Notes: generated from the letters alone by a model not told the origin. A stretch of DNA of 64,000 nt from Opitutaceae bacterium (GCA_028284385.1 JANQRT010000072.1:149407-213406), one strand, 5' to 3'; counted from the stretch's first letter, positions 51,887-62,053 are shown. Made by a program: numbers and translations.

Positions 51887-53479
51887 TCAGCCTTTATTCT
51901 CTTTTCGCTCGTCGAGCAGCAATTTGTATTCGACCGAATCGCGAATGGCTTGCCAGCTGGCTTCGATGATATTGTCGCTGGCTCCAACAGTACCCCAGAT
52001 GCCGTGTCCGTCGCTCGACTCGATGAGTACGCGAGTCTTTGCATCCGCGCCCTTCTTCGATTCGAGAATGCGCACCTTGTAATCCTTTAATCCCAAGTCA
52101 TTTAAATTCGGATACGACTTTCCTAATGCGATTCGCAAGGCATGATCCAAGGCTCCGACAGGCCCACTTGCCTCGGCAACCGTGTAGTGAGGCTCGCCGT
52201 TCACGTTCACTTTGATGGTCGCTTCCGAAGTAGTCGGCTCAGTAGGCGAACGCTTTTCGATGATAACACGATATCCCTCGAACTCGAAATGCGGTTTGTG
52301 CTGATCGGTAAGCTTGTCCAAGAGCAAACGAAGAGAACCATCGGCCGATTCGTATTCGTAGCCATGGAACTCTAGCTCCTTGAGTTTTTCAATGACGGCC
52401 TTGGTTTCCGGAGAATTGCGATCGATATTGAATCCCAGCTCTTGAGCTTTCATCAATAGACTGCTTCGTCCTGCCATATCGGATACAAGAACGCGTTGCT
52501 TGTTACCCACTTTCGTGGGATCTACATGCTCATAGCTATGGCTTACTTTTTTAGTAGCATCCGCATGAGCCCCGCCTTTGTGGGTGAAGGCCGAGAGGCC
52601 AGTGTAGGGCGCCTTGTTATCGTGATTCAGATTTGCCAGGTCGGCAATGAACATGGAGATATCGCGAAGCCGTTCCAAATGCGGACCGCAGTTCAATTGG
52701 CAGCCCATCTTCAACACCAAGTTAGGTATGATCGAAGTCAAATTAGCATTCCCCACCCTTTCGCCATAGCCATTAAAAGTGCCCTGCACATGGGTCGCTC
52801 CTACCTCTACTCCAGCGAGCGAAACAGCAACGCCTACCCCAGCATCATTATGGCAATGCACACCCACTTGAACGTCAGGAAATTTGGATACAACGGCTTT
52901 CGTCATTTCACTGATCTCGCTAACCAGCTTTCCACCATTGGTATCGCAAAGAGCTAAGCAGTCTGCTCCCCCACGAACAGCTGCCTCCAAGGTGCTCATC
53001 GCATATTCTGGACTATTCAAGTAGCCATCGAAAAAATGCTCGGCATCATAGATAACTTCGCGCCCCTTGCCTTTTAGAAAACGCACCGAGTCTTCGATCA
53101 TGGCCAGATTCTGCTTGGGATCTACGCGTAAGACCTCGGTCACATGGAGTAGCCAGGTCTTGCCGAAGATCGTCACAACGGGTGTCTCGGCATCGATGAG
53201 CGTTTGAAGCTGTGGATCTTCTTCAGCTGAAAGATTCGCTCGTCGCGTGGAACCAAACGCGGCAATCTTCGAGTGTTTCAAGTCCAGCTTCTTAGCCTCC
53301 TCAAAAAAAGCCATGTCGCGAGGGTTAGACCCTGGCCAACCGCCTTCAATGTAGTCGATGCCGAATTGATCAAAGCTCTCCGCGATGCGAATCTTGTCGG
53401 TCACGGAAAAGGAGACGCCCTCGCCCTGAGTGCCGTCTCGCAACGTCGTATCGTACATGAAGATGGTTGGCTTGCTCAT
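51887..53479 (-). CDS. cimA: (R)-citramalate synthase
   Basis: This 530-residue HMGL-like enzyme joins pyruvate and acetyl-CoA to citramalate, an alternative to threonine deaminase for 2-oxobutanoate and isoleucine. It shows MYDTTLRDGTQGEGVSFSVT and DYIEGGWPGSNPRD, which distinguish the CimA family from LeuA, then LCDTNGGKL, VGVHCHNDAGVGVA and a C-terminal regulatory LeuA_dimer-like domain. It lies 6 bp from thrC. Confidence 0.9.
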   Translation of the reverse strand: MSKPTIFMYDTTLRDGTQGEGVSFSVTDKIRIAESFDQFGIDYIEGGWPGSNPRDMAFFEEAKKLDLKHSKIAAFGSTRRANLSAEEDPQLQTLIDAETPVVTIFGKTWLLHVTEVLRVDPKQNLAMIEDSVRFLKGKGREVIYDAEHFFDGYLNSPEYAMSTLEAAVRGGADCLALCDTNGGKLVSEISEMTKAVVSKFPDVQVGVHCHNDAGVGVAVSLAGVEVGATHVQGTFNGYGERVGNANLTSIIPNLVLKMGCQLNCGPHLERLRDISMFIADLANLNHDNKAPYTGLSAFTHKGGAHADATKKVSHSYEHVDPTKVGNKQRVLVSDMAGRSSLLMKAQELGFNIDRNSPETKAVIEKLKELEFHGYEYESADGSLRLLLDKLTDQHKPHFEFEGYRVIIEKRSPTEPTTSEATIKVNVNGEPHYTVAEASGPVGALDHALRIALGKSYPNLNDLGLKDYKVRILESKKGADAKTRVLIESSDGHGIWGTVGASDNIIEASWQAIRDSVEYKLLLDERKENKG

Positions 53480-53485
53480 AATTCG

Positions 53486-54862
53486 CTAAACTTGCATCGA
53501 TTGGGTATTGGATGTGATAAACGACCGAATCGTATCGGCATCCGGAGAGGAAAGCGGGTATTTCACAGGCTCGAGAAGCTTCAAGGCTTCGAGGCTAGAG
53601 TGAGTCGAGTCTTGGCCAATCGCTTCTTTAACGACATCGGGAAACTTGGCCGGATGAGCCGTCGAAAGAACAACGGCGTTATCGATATCTTCCAGATCCT
53701 TAAAGCCGCATGCCGTATGAGGATCGATCACGTAATTATATTTCTCATACACATTCGCAATTTTAGCATTTATTTCGCCATCATCCATGCGAGAGCTGCT
53801 CATCATGTTAAGGATTGAATCGTCATCCACCTGGAATGCTCCATCGCTCTTGAAGCGGAGCATCACATTCCGCGTCTTGTCGGGATTCTCTTTGAAGGCG
53901 TAATAGATGAAACGCTCGAAATTGGAAGCCACTTGGATATCCATCGATGGAGCGTAACTGGCATGGACATCGCCCACGGAATAGTCCCCCGATGAAAAGA
54001 AGCGATGCAGAATATCGTTCTGATTCGTCGCTACACGAAAGCCAGCAACGCGCATCCCCATTTTGGATACCATCCAACCAGCTAGGATATTGCCAAAATT
54101 GCCAGTAGGCACTACGAAGGTGATCGACTCGCGTTGATCGGCGGGAAATTTCAGCCAAGCATAGAGATAGTAAACGCACTGAGCCAGAATGCGGGCGAGA
54201 TTAATGGAATTCACCGCCGAAAGATTCACCTTCGAACTGAATTCCTTGTCTCCAAGAACTTCCTTCAAAACTGCCTGGGCGTCATCGAAGTTGCCGGCTA
54301 TCGCAAGCGGAAAGACATTCTCATCCCCTGTGCAGGTCATTTGCCTTTCCTGCAAAGGCGATACTCGACCATCCGGATACAGGATGTAGATATTTACGCC
54401 GGTCTTGCCATGGAGACCGCTGATAGCTGCGGCACCGGTGTCTCCGGATGTTGCTCCCAAAACAGTGATCGGGTCGTCGCGAACGGAAACTTGTCGCTCA
54501 TAGAGATTTCCCAAGAGCTGAAGAGCGAAATCCTTGAAAGCGAGAGTTGGTCCATGAAAGAGCTCCAAAACATGCAGACCATCCGCCAGCTTGACAAGCG
54601 GGGCATGATCATCGTGATCGAAAGTGGAATAAGATCGATGAATGATTTCCTTCAATTCATCGGCAGGAACATCTGTCGCGAAATGCTTGTAGAATTCGTA
54701 GCAAAGATTCGGATACGAAAGTCCTTCGCAACTTGCAATCTCATCTGAGAGATCAGGCAGAGTCTCCGGTACGAATAGCCCGAGGTCAGGAGCCAAGCCG
54801 ACGCGCACCGCATCGGAAAACGAATGCGGCTCAGTCTGCCCTCTAGTGCTGACGAATTTCAT
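53486..54862 (-). CDS. thrC: Threonine synthase
   Basis: ThrC converts O-phosphohomoserine to threonine with PLP. The 458-residue protein has MKFVSTRGQTEPHSFSDAV, FHGPTLAFKDFALQLLGNL with the PLP Lys, LGATSGDTGAAAISGL, PTGNFGNILAGWMVSKMG and DPHTACGFKDLED. The next upstream gene, lysC, is 35 bp away. Confidence 0.95.
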   Translation of the reverse strand: MKFVSTRGQTEPHSFSDAVRVGLAPDLGLFVPETLPDLSDEIASCEGLSYPNLCYEFYKHFATDVPADELKEIIHRSYSTFDHDDHAPLVKLADGLHVLELFHGPTLAFKDFALQLLGNLYERQVSVRDDPITVLGATSGDTGAAAISGLHGKTGVNIYILYPDGRVSPLQERQMTCTGDENVFPLAIAGNFDDAQAVLKEVLGDKEFSSKVNLSAVNSINLARILAQCVYYLYAWLKFPADQRESITFVVPTGNFGNILAGWMVSKMGMRVAGFRVATNQNDILHRFFSSGDYSVGDVHASYAPSMDIQVASNFERFIYYAFKENPDKTRNVMLRFKSDGAFQVDDDSILNMMSSSRMDDGEINAKIANVYEKYNYVIDPHTACGFKDLEDIDNAVVLSTAHPAKFPDVVKEAIGQDSTHSSLEALKLLEPVKYPLSSPDADTIRSFITSNTQSMQV

Positions 54863-54897
54863 GGAACGGGAAGGTGTGGGCTAATCGCCTCGAAAGT

Positions 54898-56121
54898 TCA
54901 ATCTTCTTCCTTATCCAAGCCAAAAGCGGTATGAACGATCCGAGTTGCTTCCCCAGCTCCCTCCTCATCAATGACTACCGAGATCTTGATTTCCGAAGTG
55001 CTGATCAGCTGAATGTTCGCTTTCGCCTCACTCAAAGCGGCAAAAAGCGCCGTTGCCACCCCTGAATGACTTCGCATGCCGACACCGACAACCGAAAGTT
55101 TGGCGATGTTCTCAACCAACTCGACTTCGCCACCGCCTAATTCCTCAAGAACCTTATTCACGCTTTGCAAAGAGCGGGAAGAATCGTCACGAGGGACGGT
55201 AAAGGTAATATTCGCAACCCCATTGCGCCCAATATTCTGGACGATCATGTCCACGACTACATTCGAGTCAGTCAGACCTTGAAAGATTTTAGCAGCGGAG
55301 CCTGGTCGGTCTGGAATGTTGCTTATTGTGATTTTAGATTGATTGCGATCGAGCGCGACGCCGCGCACCACAACATCTTCCATTGAGCTGGCTTCTTGTT
55401 TCACGATAGTCCCTGGGTTGTCATTAAAACTGGATCGGACCTCAAAGGTCACGTTATGATTGTTGGCGAACTCGACGGAGCGGGCTTGCATGACTTTTGT
55501 GCCAAGACTGGCCAATTCAAGCATCTCCTCGTAACTGATTTCAGGTATCTTGCGAGCGTTGGGCACCACACGCGGATCGGCGGTGTAGACGCCATCCACA
55601 TCAGTGAAGATCTGACATAAGTCGGCATTGACTCCTTTAGCCAATGCGACGGCTGAAAGATCGGAACCACCACGTCCCAGAGTCGTTATCTGACCGCGAT
55701 CGTTGACTCCCTGAAAGCCGGCCACAATTACAACTCGACCTTCCATCAGATGCTTTTCGATCTCTTCACAATCCATACTAACAATGCGAGCCCGGGTATG
55801 ATAGGGATCCGTCCGGATTCCAGCCATTGCTCCCGTCATCGAAAAAGCATCGATCCCTTCGGCATGCAAAGCCATAGCTGTCAAAGCGATGGTCTCCTGC
55901 TCTCCTGCCACTAGAAGCATGTCCATTTCACGATCCTCTGGATCAGGGTTGATGGCCTTCGCTCGAGAGATGAGTTCGTTCGTCACTCCGGATCTCGCGG
56001 AAACCACCACGACCACTTCGTTTCCTAAGTCGCACTCTTTTTTCACCAGTCGAGCGACGTTTTTGATTCGTTCAATATCGCCGACAGATGTACCGCCAAA
56101 CTTCTTTACGATGCGAGCCAT
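54898..56121 (-). CDS. lysC: Aspartate kinase
   Basis: LysC phosphorylates aspartate to start the lysine, threonine and methionine pathway. The 407-residue protein begins MARIVKKFGGTSVGDIERIK with KFGGTS, then SARSGVTNELISRA, TLGRGGSDLSAVALA, and the ATP/substrate region FTDVDGVYTADPRVV. Two C-terminal ACT domains (SKITISNIPDRPGSAAKIFQ; LSVVGVGMRSHSGVATALF) should carry feedback control. ATG 56121 is the canonical start. Confidence 0.96.
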   Translation of the reverse strand: MARIVKKFGGTSVGDIERIKNVARLVKKECDLGNEVVVVVSARSGVTNELISRAKAINPDPEDREMDMLLVAGEQETIALTAMALHAEGIDAFSMTGAMAGIRTDPYHTRARIVSMDCEEIEKHLMEGRVVIVAGFQGVNDRGQITTLGRGGSDLSAVALAKGVNADLCQIFTDVDGVYTADPRVVPNARKIPEISYEEMLELASLGTKVMQARSVEFANNHNVTFEVRSSFNDNPGTIVKQEASSMEDVVVRGVALDRNQSKITISNIPDRPGSAAKIFQGLTDSNVVVDMIVQNIGRNGVANITFTVPRDDSSRSLQSVNKVLEELGGGEVELVENIAKLSVVGVGMRSHSGVATALFAALSEAKANIQLISTSEIKISVVIDEEGAGEATRIVHTAFGLDKEED

Positions 56122-56140
56122 TATCTTTGCAGCGAGGTCA

Positions 56141-57466
56141 TTACTTGAAGGCTCCAATCGGCATGCAAAACGGCTTCTCCTCAACGCTTGCCAGCGCCTC
56201 GAGATCCACCACTGCATCGAAAATGGCCTGCTCGGTAGTCATGTGGGTAGTGATGATCAGCGAGGCCTTGGCAGCATCCTCGTTGACCTCCTTTTGAGAA
56301 ACGCTCGCTAGACTAACTTCATGCGAAGCAAGAATGGACGCTATCTCCGCCATCACTCCAGGCTGATCCATGACCAGCAGTCGCACATAGTAGCGAGAAT
56401 GAATTTCGGCCGGTTCAGCTAGCTCGACTTCCGCTCCATTGCGAGGAGCCGGATCCAGGAAAGGAAATCGTGTCTCGGAACACCTGTAGATTAGATGCTT
56501 GGAAGCATCAACGACATCGGCGATGACAGCGCTTGAGGTTGCATTGCGACCTGCTCCAGGCCCAATGTAGACAGTCTCGCCAACTACATCGCCATGAATG
56601 GAAATCGCGTTGAAAACGCCATCAACGGTTCCAAGAGAGTACTTTTTGGATACAAGCGTTGGTAGTACGGAAACATAAAGCTTTCCATTATCCTGGATTC
56701 TATCAATGACGGCGATCAGCTTTATGGCGTATCCATTTTCCTTAGCAAAGGCAATGTCGTCCTGGGTCACGGCAGTTACTCCTTGAACCAGCACATTCTC
56801 AAACGGCACCCACCGCCCATGGGCAAGGTACGCTAGAATCACCGCTTTGTGGGTAGCGTCTATTCCATCCACATCCAAGCTTTCATCGGCTTCCGCGTAG
56901 CCCAAGGTTTTCGCTTGGCTGAGGATCTCCTGATAGGAAAGCCCTTCATTGGTCATCCTAGTAAGGATGTAGTTGCAAGTCCCATTCAGAATACCATAAA
57001 TGCTGGAGAAGTTGTTGATAATCAGGCCCTCATTGATTGCCTTGATCACAGGAATTCCTCCCGCTACGCTAGCTTCAAACAGGACATGCCCGCCTCCTTC
57101 AGCGGCGGCAGCAAATATCTCCGCGCCATGGTCGCAAAGAAGAGCTTTATTAGCGGTCACCAATACTTTGCCAGAACGGAGAGCAGCAAGCGTCACTTCC
57201 AAAGCAACCCCCTGGCCTCCCATAAGCTCGCAAAGAATATCGATAGTCGGGTCGTTGGCAATCGCCATAGGATCCGTAGTGAGAAGCGAGCTACCCACGG
57301 AAACGTCTCGAGTCTTATTCAAATCCCGTACTGCAATCCGTACGACTTCAAGATTAGCTCCCAGCTGTTCCTGCAGATAGGCTTTCTTGCCACTTAATTG
57401 TGAATACACGCCCTGGCCAACAACTCCGAAGCCGCACAAGCCGATCTTTATGTTTTTCTCTTTCAT
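56141..57466 (-). CDS. hom: Homoserine dehydrogenase
   Basis: The 441-residue NAD(P)-dependent enzyme makes homoserine. It has KIGLCGFGVVGQGVYSQL, DILCELMGGQGVALEVTLA, NKALLCDHGAEIFAAA, GILNGTCNYILTRMTNEGL and YAEADESLDVDGIDATHKA, then a C-terminal ACT domain (YYVRLLVMDQPGVMAEIASI). ATG 57466 overlaps the plsY stop (ATGA). Confidence 0.96.
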   Translation of the reverse strand: MKEKNIKIGLCGFGVVGQGVYSQLSGKKAYLQEQLGANLEVVRIAVRDLNKTRDVSVGSSLLTTDPMAIANDPTIDILCELMGGQGVALEVTLAALRSGKVLVTANKALLCDHGAEIFAAAAEGGGHVLFEASVAGGIPVIKAINEGLIINNFSSIYGILNGTCNYILTRMTNEGLSYQEILSQAKTLGYAEADESLDVDGIDATHKAVILAYLAHGRWVPFENVLVQGVTAVTQDDIAFAKENGYAIKLIAVIDRIQDNGKLYVSVLPTLVSKKYSLGTVDGVFNAISIHGDVVGETVYIGPGAGRNATSSAVIADVVDASKHLIYRCSETRFPFLDPAPRNGAEVELAEPAEIHSRYYVRLLVMDQPGVMAEIASILASHEVSLASVSQKEVNEDAAKASLIITTHMTTEQAIFDAVVDLEALASVEEKPFCMPIGAFK

Positions 57467-58119
57467 TTCGTTTCCTCCAACCGAGGCTCGTCCCCATTCT
57501 TCTTCGACGATTTTCGCTCGAATCTGTTTTCCTGCCCTTTCGCCAATCGCCCCAGGTTGGATTTATGCCTGAATACCACAACCGCAGCCAATACGACCGA
57601 AAACCAAAGGAGAGGACGAGGCTGCCCGCTAAGCCAATTGGTTATCGGCAAGCTGATCGCCAGGACTATTGAAGCAACGGATACATAGCGCGTCGCATAA
57701 AAAATAGACAGCCAGATGAAGATTCCCACCAGGGCGGCAAGGGGCATTAGGGCGGCAACGCCTCCGAGCATGGCAGCGACTCCCTTGCCCCCTCGAAAAC
57801 CCGTGAAAAGCGAAAAAGAATGGCCAACCACTGCAGCGAAGAGACCAATCAAGCTATAAAGGTATCCAGATTCAGGATTCGAAGAATAGAACAGAGGCCA
57901 GCCCGTAGCCACCAATCCTTTAATAAAATCGAGAATAAAAACAAGATTGCCAGCCTTCGAACCAACCGAGCGCTTAACGTTAGTCGCTCCCGGACTTCGA
58001 CTGCCTACAGAGAAGATATCCACCCCATGGGATCTCGCGATCCAATAACCGAAAGGCAATGATCCAGCTACGTATCCAATAACAGCAGACAAACCCGCTA
58101 ATGTGACGTCGAATGGCAT
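57463..58119 (-). CDS. plsY: Glycerol-3-phosphate acyltransferase PlsY
   Basis: PlsY uses acyl-phosphate to acylate glycerol-3-phosphate. The 218-residue protein has about five membrane helices and the conserved segments GSLPFGYWIARSHGVDI, GSRSPGATNVKRSVG, DFIKGLVATGWPL and GHSFSLFTGFRGGKGVAAMLG. It is out of place among amino-acid genes, but is coupled to hom by ATGA. Confidence 0.94.
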   Translation of the reverse strand: MPFDVTLAGLSAVIGYVAGSLPFGYWIARSHGVDIFSVGSRSPGATNVKRSVGSKAGNLVFILDFIKGLVATGWPLFYSSNPESGYLYSLIGLFAAVVGHSFSLFTGFRGGKGVAAMLGGVAALMPLAALVGIFIWLSIFYATRYVSVASIVLAISLPITNWLSGQPRPLLWFSVVLAAVVVFRHKSNLGRLAKGQENRFERKSSKKNGDEPRLEETK

Positions 58120-58132
58120 TTCAGCTCATGAT

Positions 58133-59740
58133 TCAACACTCAAGGTGGACAACCTTGGCCTGCTTGATGGCTTCAACGGAGCGGATCTCCTTAACAGCCG
58201 CATCACTTAATGGACTATCGAGAACGGCGATATTCAAGGCGATGCCACCCACTTGATTACGACTGAGGGACATCGCGGCTATATTAACGCCATCGTCGCC
58301 GATGATCGTTCCTAACTTCCCGACTATGCCAGTCTCGTCGCTGTTCGCTACAATAAGCAAGTGCCCGCAAGGCTCTACTTCGACTTCACGACCATTGATG
58401 TTCACCACTCGTGGCGAGTCGCCTTTTCCGAGTAACGTCCCTTCGGCAAACACACTACTTCCATCACGACAAGTAGCCTCGACTCGAATGAGTTCAGTGT
58501 AATCCGTTTCAACGTTCGACTTGATGGTCTCAACCTCGATTCCCAAACGCTCGATCAAAGCAAGCGCATTGACGAAATTCACATTCGAGCCACTAATGTT
58601 CTTCAGGAAGCCCTTCAATCCGCTGCGCGTGAGCGCATCGGCATCCAGATCCACGATTTTGCCAAAATAGGTAAGCGTTACCTGCTCAATTTTATCGAGA
58701 GCCAGTTGTTGGACGAGAGTGCCCAGCTTCTCGCAAAGGTTCAGGTAAGGCGAAAGCTTCTTCAGAGTATCGCCGTCCATAGCAGGCATGTTGATCGCAT
58801 TGCGAATAGTGCCGCCCTTTATCGCATCCGTAACGGCTTCAGCGATTTCGATTCCAACGCTTTCCTGCGCTTCTTTGGTAGAGGCTCCCAAGTGAGGAGT
58901 GAGGTTCAGATTCTCGATCGATCGGAAAGGATGATCCTCCGCCAAAGGCTCGCTCTCATAAACATCAAGCCCAGCGGCGGCCACCTTCCCGCTTTGCAAG
59001 GCCTTTACCAAAGCGTCCTCTTTAATGATGCCGCCACGCGCGCAGTTAAAGATGCGAACCCCGTCCTTCATTTTCTCGAAGGCCGCTTCATCGACCATGT
59101 ACTTGGTCTGATCAGTAAGCGGCATGTGAACGGTGATGAAGTCCGACTTTTCAAATAGCTCGTCCAGTTCAACGGGACGGATTTCGAGCGAATCCGCCTT
59201 GCTTTGCGTCAGATAAGGATCGAACGCGATGACTTCCATGCCAAACGCCTTGGCGCGCTTTGCGACCTCCGCTCCTATGCGTCCAAGGCCGCAAACTCCC
59301 AAAGTCTTCCTACGAAGTTCGCTACCGGTCAGAGTTTTCCTGTCCCAGCGGCCATCACGCATCGAGATCACCGCCTGCGAAATAGGTCGAGCTCCACAAA
59401 GCATGTGGGTAAAGGTGAGTTCAGCAGTGGCAACCGTGTTACCACCGGGCGTATTCATAACCACAACACCATGGTCGGTAGCCGCTTTGATATCGATGTT
59501 ATCAACGCCAACACCCGCCCGGCCGACAGCCTTCAAAACGGGAGCAGACTCGATTACTTCCCTAGTCACTCTGGAGTCGCTGCGAACAATGATTCCCGAA
59601 ACTTCGGGAGCTAGCTCGAGGAGCTTCGATTGCCGTTCTTCTTTGGGCAAATCGAAGATCTCAATAACATCGAATCCTTCCTGGCGCTTGAGGAAGTCTA
59701 CTCCAATTGAAGAGATTTTGTCTGCTACTAGGACTTTCAT
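58133..59740 (-). CDS. serA: D-3-phosphoglycerate dehydrogenase
   Basis: The 535-residue enzyme starts the serine pathway. It has AVGRAGVGVDNIDIKAATDHGV, GVCGLGRIGAEVAKRAKAF, FNCARGGIIKEDALV, and LTPHLGASTKEAQESVG with the catalytic His. The long form adds an intervening domain and a C-terminal ACT domain (HLLIVANSDETGIVGKLG), typical of Bacillus and mycobacterial types. It heads the seven-gene minus-strand cluster to pdxH. Confidence 0.95.
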   Translation of the reverse strand: MKVLVADKISSIGVDFLKRQEGFDVIEIFDLPKEERQSKLLELAPEVSGIIVRSDSRVTREVIESAPVLKAVGRAGVGVDNIDIKAATDHGVVVMNTPGGNTVATAELTFTHMLCGARPISQAVISMRDGRWDRKTLTGSELRRKTLGVCGLGRIGAEVAKRAKAFGMEVIAFDPYLTQSKADSLEIRPVELDELFEKSDFITVHMPLTDQTKYMVDEAAFEKMKDGVRIFNCARGGIIKEDALVKALQSGKVAAAGLDVYESEPLAEDHPFRSIENLNLTPHLGASTKEAQESVGIEIAEAVTDAIKGGTIRNAINMPAMDGDTLKKLSPYLNLCEKLGTLVQQLALDKIEQVTLTYFGKIVDLDADALTRSGLKGFLKNISGSNVNFVNALALIERLGIEVETIKSNVETDYTELIRVEATCRDGSSVFAEGTLLGKGDSPRVVNINGREVEVEPCGHLLIVANSDETGIVGKLGTIIGDDGVNIAAMSLSRNQVGGIALNIAVLDSPLSDAAVKEIRSVEAIKQAKVVHLEC

Positions 59741-59840
59741 CTGGAAAAAAGAGAGCCCATAAAAGGTGACGCCTAGTAAAAAGCAAATCCAGAATACCGG
59801 GTGATTCCGTCATAATAAAAGAGGGCGGACGCGCTTCTCA

Positions 59841-59880
59841 GCCTTGCAGTAGCAAACTCTACGTGAACTTGCTCGCAGGC
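59841..59880. repeat. Imperfect hairpin downstream of the hydrolase gene
   Basis: GCCTTGCAGTAGCAA pairs with TTGCTCGCAGGC, with mismatches, across 13 bases, 25 bp after the hydrolase stop on the minus strand. No T-run follows; it may end the hydrolase transcript. The surrounding 59741-59905 shows no other structure. Confidence 0.3.
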
Positions 59881-59905
59881 TAATTTCCAGCTGTTTGATT
59901 CGCTC

Positions 59906-60718
59906 CTAATTCGAATCCAAATCGCTAATGAACTTCTCAATCATGAAGAAGTAATTCTGGCCAGCAACCGAGGCTAGATTGTTATGGCCAGCGCCCTCAA
60001 CCCAGTAGGCCTTGGCTCTGTCAGGTCCGAACGCGGCAGCCAACGCTTTCCCATGAGAGAAAGGTACAACCTCATCACGATCACCATGGATAATTAAAGC
60101 CCTACATTGGGTCGCCTTTACTTTACTTTCGTTTTTAAAGTAATCGCCTGGGATCCATTTAAAGGGGAGCACTACCTTGAAGGCGCTGAGAAATGTGGAT
60201 TCCAGAATAAGCCCTTTCGGATTTCGACGCTTGGCTATCTCCATGGCTACGCCTCCACCAAGAGAGCGACCATGAAGAACCATCTTGTCTTCATCGATTT
60301 TAAAATGCTCGAGCAAGTAATCGTAAACCGTTTCGGCATCGTCATATGAACTTTTTTCACTCGGCTCCCCCGGGGTTAAGCCGTAGCCCCGATAATCGAA
60401 AGTGGCGACATTGAATCCTTTCAATTCGTAGCTCCTTAAAAGCGGCATTACGTTTCCGATGTCCTCCGCGTTGCCGTGAAGGAAGAAAATAGTATAGGCC
60501 TCAGGAGAATGGTAACCAACGTAGGCGGCAATCGACTGACCATCCGAAGCGGGTATCGATAGAATGGATTCATCGGGACCATAGCTGGAGGGACGCGGCT
60601 GAAAGAGAACTCGCATTGCAAGTTGCTGAGCCATCACCATGAGAAGAACGATACATGCGGCCGTCACGAGGAGCAAGCTTCGCAATCCGCCACGTCCTCT
60701 TTCCGAATCTCGCCTCAC
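59906..60718 (-). CDS. Alpha/beta-hydrolase (BEM46-like), membrane-anchored
   Basis: The 270-residue protein has an N-terminal membrane anchor (SLLLVTAACIVLLMVMAQQL), the oxyanion strand IFFLHGNAEDIGN, DYRGYGLTPGEPS, nucleophile LHGRSLGGGVAMEIA (Ser), HGDRDEVVPFSHG (Asp) and GAGHNNL (His). The substrate is unknown; an esterase or peptidase is possible. It starts 6 bp after hisS. Confidence 0.82.
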   Translation of the reverse strand: MRRDSERGRGGLRSLLLVTAACIVLLMVMAQQLAMRVLFQPRPSSYGPDESILSIPASDGQSIAAYVGYHSPEAYTIFFLHGNAEDIGNVMPLLRSYELKGFNVATFDYRGYGLTPGEPSEKSSYDDAETVYDYLLEHFKIDEDKMVLHGRSLGGGVAMEIAKRRNPKGLILESTFLSAFKVVLPFKWIPGDYFKNESKVKATQCRALIIHGDRDEVVPFSHGKALAAAFGPDRAKAYWVEGAGHNNLASVAGQNYFFMIEKFISDLDSN

Positions 60719-60724
60719 TGAAGA

Positions 60725-62053
60725 TCAAGCGTTTAGCTTTTGTCCTAGAAATTCGATTAGCGATCCTCGAGCAATCTCCTCTTCGGAACGATCACTCATA
60801 TCGCGAACGGTGACCACTCCTTTCTCGAGCTCCTGGCTTCCGTAGATCAAGGCCAACCGAGCGCCAGCGTTGCTAGCCGATTTGAACTGCTTGCCGAACC
60901 CCTGATCCTTGAAAGGATAATCAACCGAGTATCCCGCCTGACGCAACGAACCGGCATCCTTGAGAGCAGCTTGCCGTTCAGAACTACCGCCTATTACTAG
61001 GTAGACATCGACCGTATCGAAAAAACGAGGCATGCAGCCACGAGCTTTCAGCAATTCGGATAGGACGACATCCCCCATTCCAAAGCCGACAGCCGGCATG
61101 CCAGGGCCGCCCATCTTTTCGATAAGGGTATCATATCGTCCGCCACCCGCGATGGCACGAAACTCCTGTTTCTTGTCGAAAGCCTCGAAAACGAAACCCG
61201 TGTAATAAGCCAAGCCGCGAACAATTCCCAAATCAACCCGTGTAAATTCGCCAAAACCCATCGCTCCAAGACCATCGATCAATTGAGACCAAGCAGCCAA
61301 TCGGCTATCCAGCCGAGCTTTTGCGTCATGCGATAAACTCAGGCTAGAAAAAGCGGCCAGAATTCTGTCAACTGAATTTACTTGCAAAAATGAAGTAATC
61401 GAGTGCCAGAGATCGTCGACCCTGTCGTCTACAACTTCGCTGAGCATGGATCTGACTTTCTCCTCGGTCGCCTTGTCCCATTTATCGACGACGCTCAGAA
61501 TCTTGGAAGAGGCCTCGAAATCGAATCCTTGAGCTTCCAGGTAGAGAATCCAAAGGTCGCGGTCGCTGAGTCGAATGTAGAAATCCTCATCGGTCAGGCC
61601 GAAAGTGAGCAAAATCTGGATCAGAAGCGAAATCGCTTCGATATCGGCTCCCGCGCCCTCTTCGCCAAGAATGTCCGCATTGAATTGGCTAAAACAGCGC
61701 AGCCGACCTCGCTGCATGCGCTCGTAGCGAAAGTTGTCTCCCATGCAAAACCACTTCATCGGGCGCTTGAGCGAACTCGCCTTAGCTGCCACCATTCTAG
61801 CTAGGGTTGGCGTGTATTCGGGTCTTAATGACACCTCCCTGCCGCCTTTGTCCTCGAAACAGAAAAGCTGGCTTTCGATTTCGTCACCGGATTTGGCTTT
61901 GAAAAGCTCTAGCGATTCCAGAACGGGGCCATCGAATTCTTGAAAACCGAAACGGCGTCCTACTTGACGCCAGATTTGAAAAATATGCCGCCTTTCAGCA
62001 TAATCTTCGGGGTAGAATTCGCGGAATCCGGGAAGCGCTTGAAAGTTGGCCAT
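60725..62053 (-). CDS. hisS: Histidyl-tRNA synthetase
   Basis: The 442-residue class II synthetase has motif 2 FRYERMQRGRLRCFSQFNAD, the histidine-A region RGLAYYTGFVFEAFDKKQE (usual RGLDYYTG with Ala for Asp), GGGRYDTLIEKMGG and motif 3 PAVGFGMGDVVLSELL. The C-terminal anticodon domain follows. A HisZ paralogue is unlikely because both tRNA-facing parts are present. Confidence 0.9.
   Translation of the reverse strand: MANFQALPGFREFYPEDYAERRHIFQIWRQVGRRFGFQEFDGPVLESLELFKAKSGDEIESQLFCFEDKGGREVSLRPEYTPTLARMVAAKASSLKRPMKWFCMGDNFRYERMQRGRLRCFSQFNADILGEEGAGADIEAISLLIQILLTFGLTDEDFYIRLSDRDLWILYLEAQGFDFEASSKILSVVDKWDKATEEKVRSMLSEVVDDRVDDLWHSITSFLQVNSVDRILAAFSSLSLSHDAKARLDSRLAAWSQLIDGLGAMGFGEFTRVDLGIVRGLAYYTGFVFEAFDKKQEFRAIAGGGRYDTLIEKMGGPGMPAVGFGMGDVVLSELLKARGCMPRFFDTVDVYLVIGGSSERQAALKDAGSLRQAGYSVDYPFKDQGFGKQFKSASNAGARLALIYGSQELEKGVVTVRDMSDRSEEEIARGSLIEFLGQKLNA

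Noticed and set aside
55397..55406. TGTTTCACGA, half of a parS-like site
   Set aside because: Only one half matches and it lies inside lysC; no second half follows.
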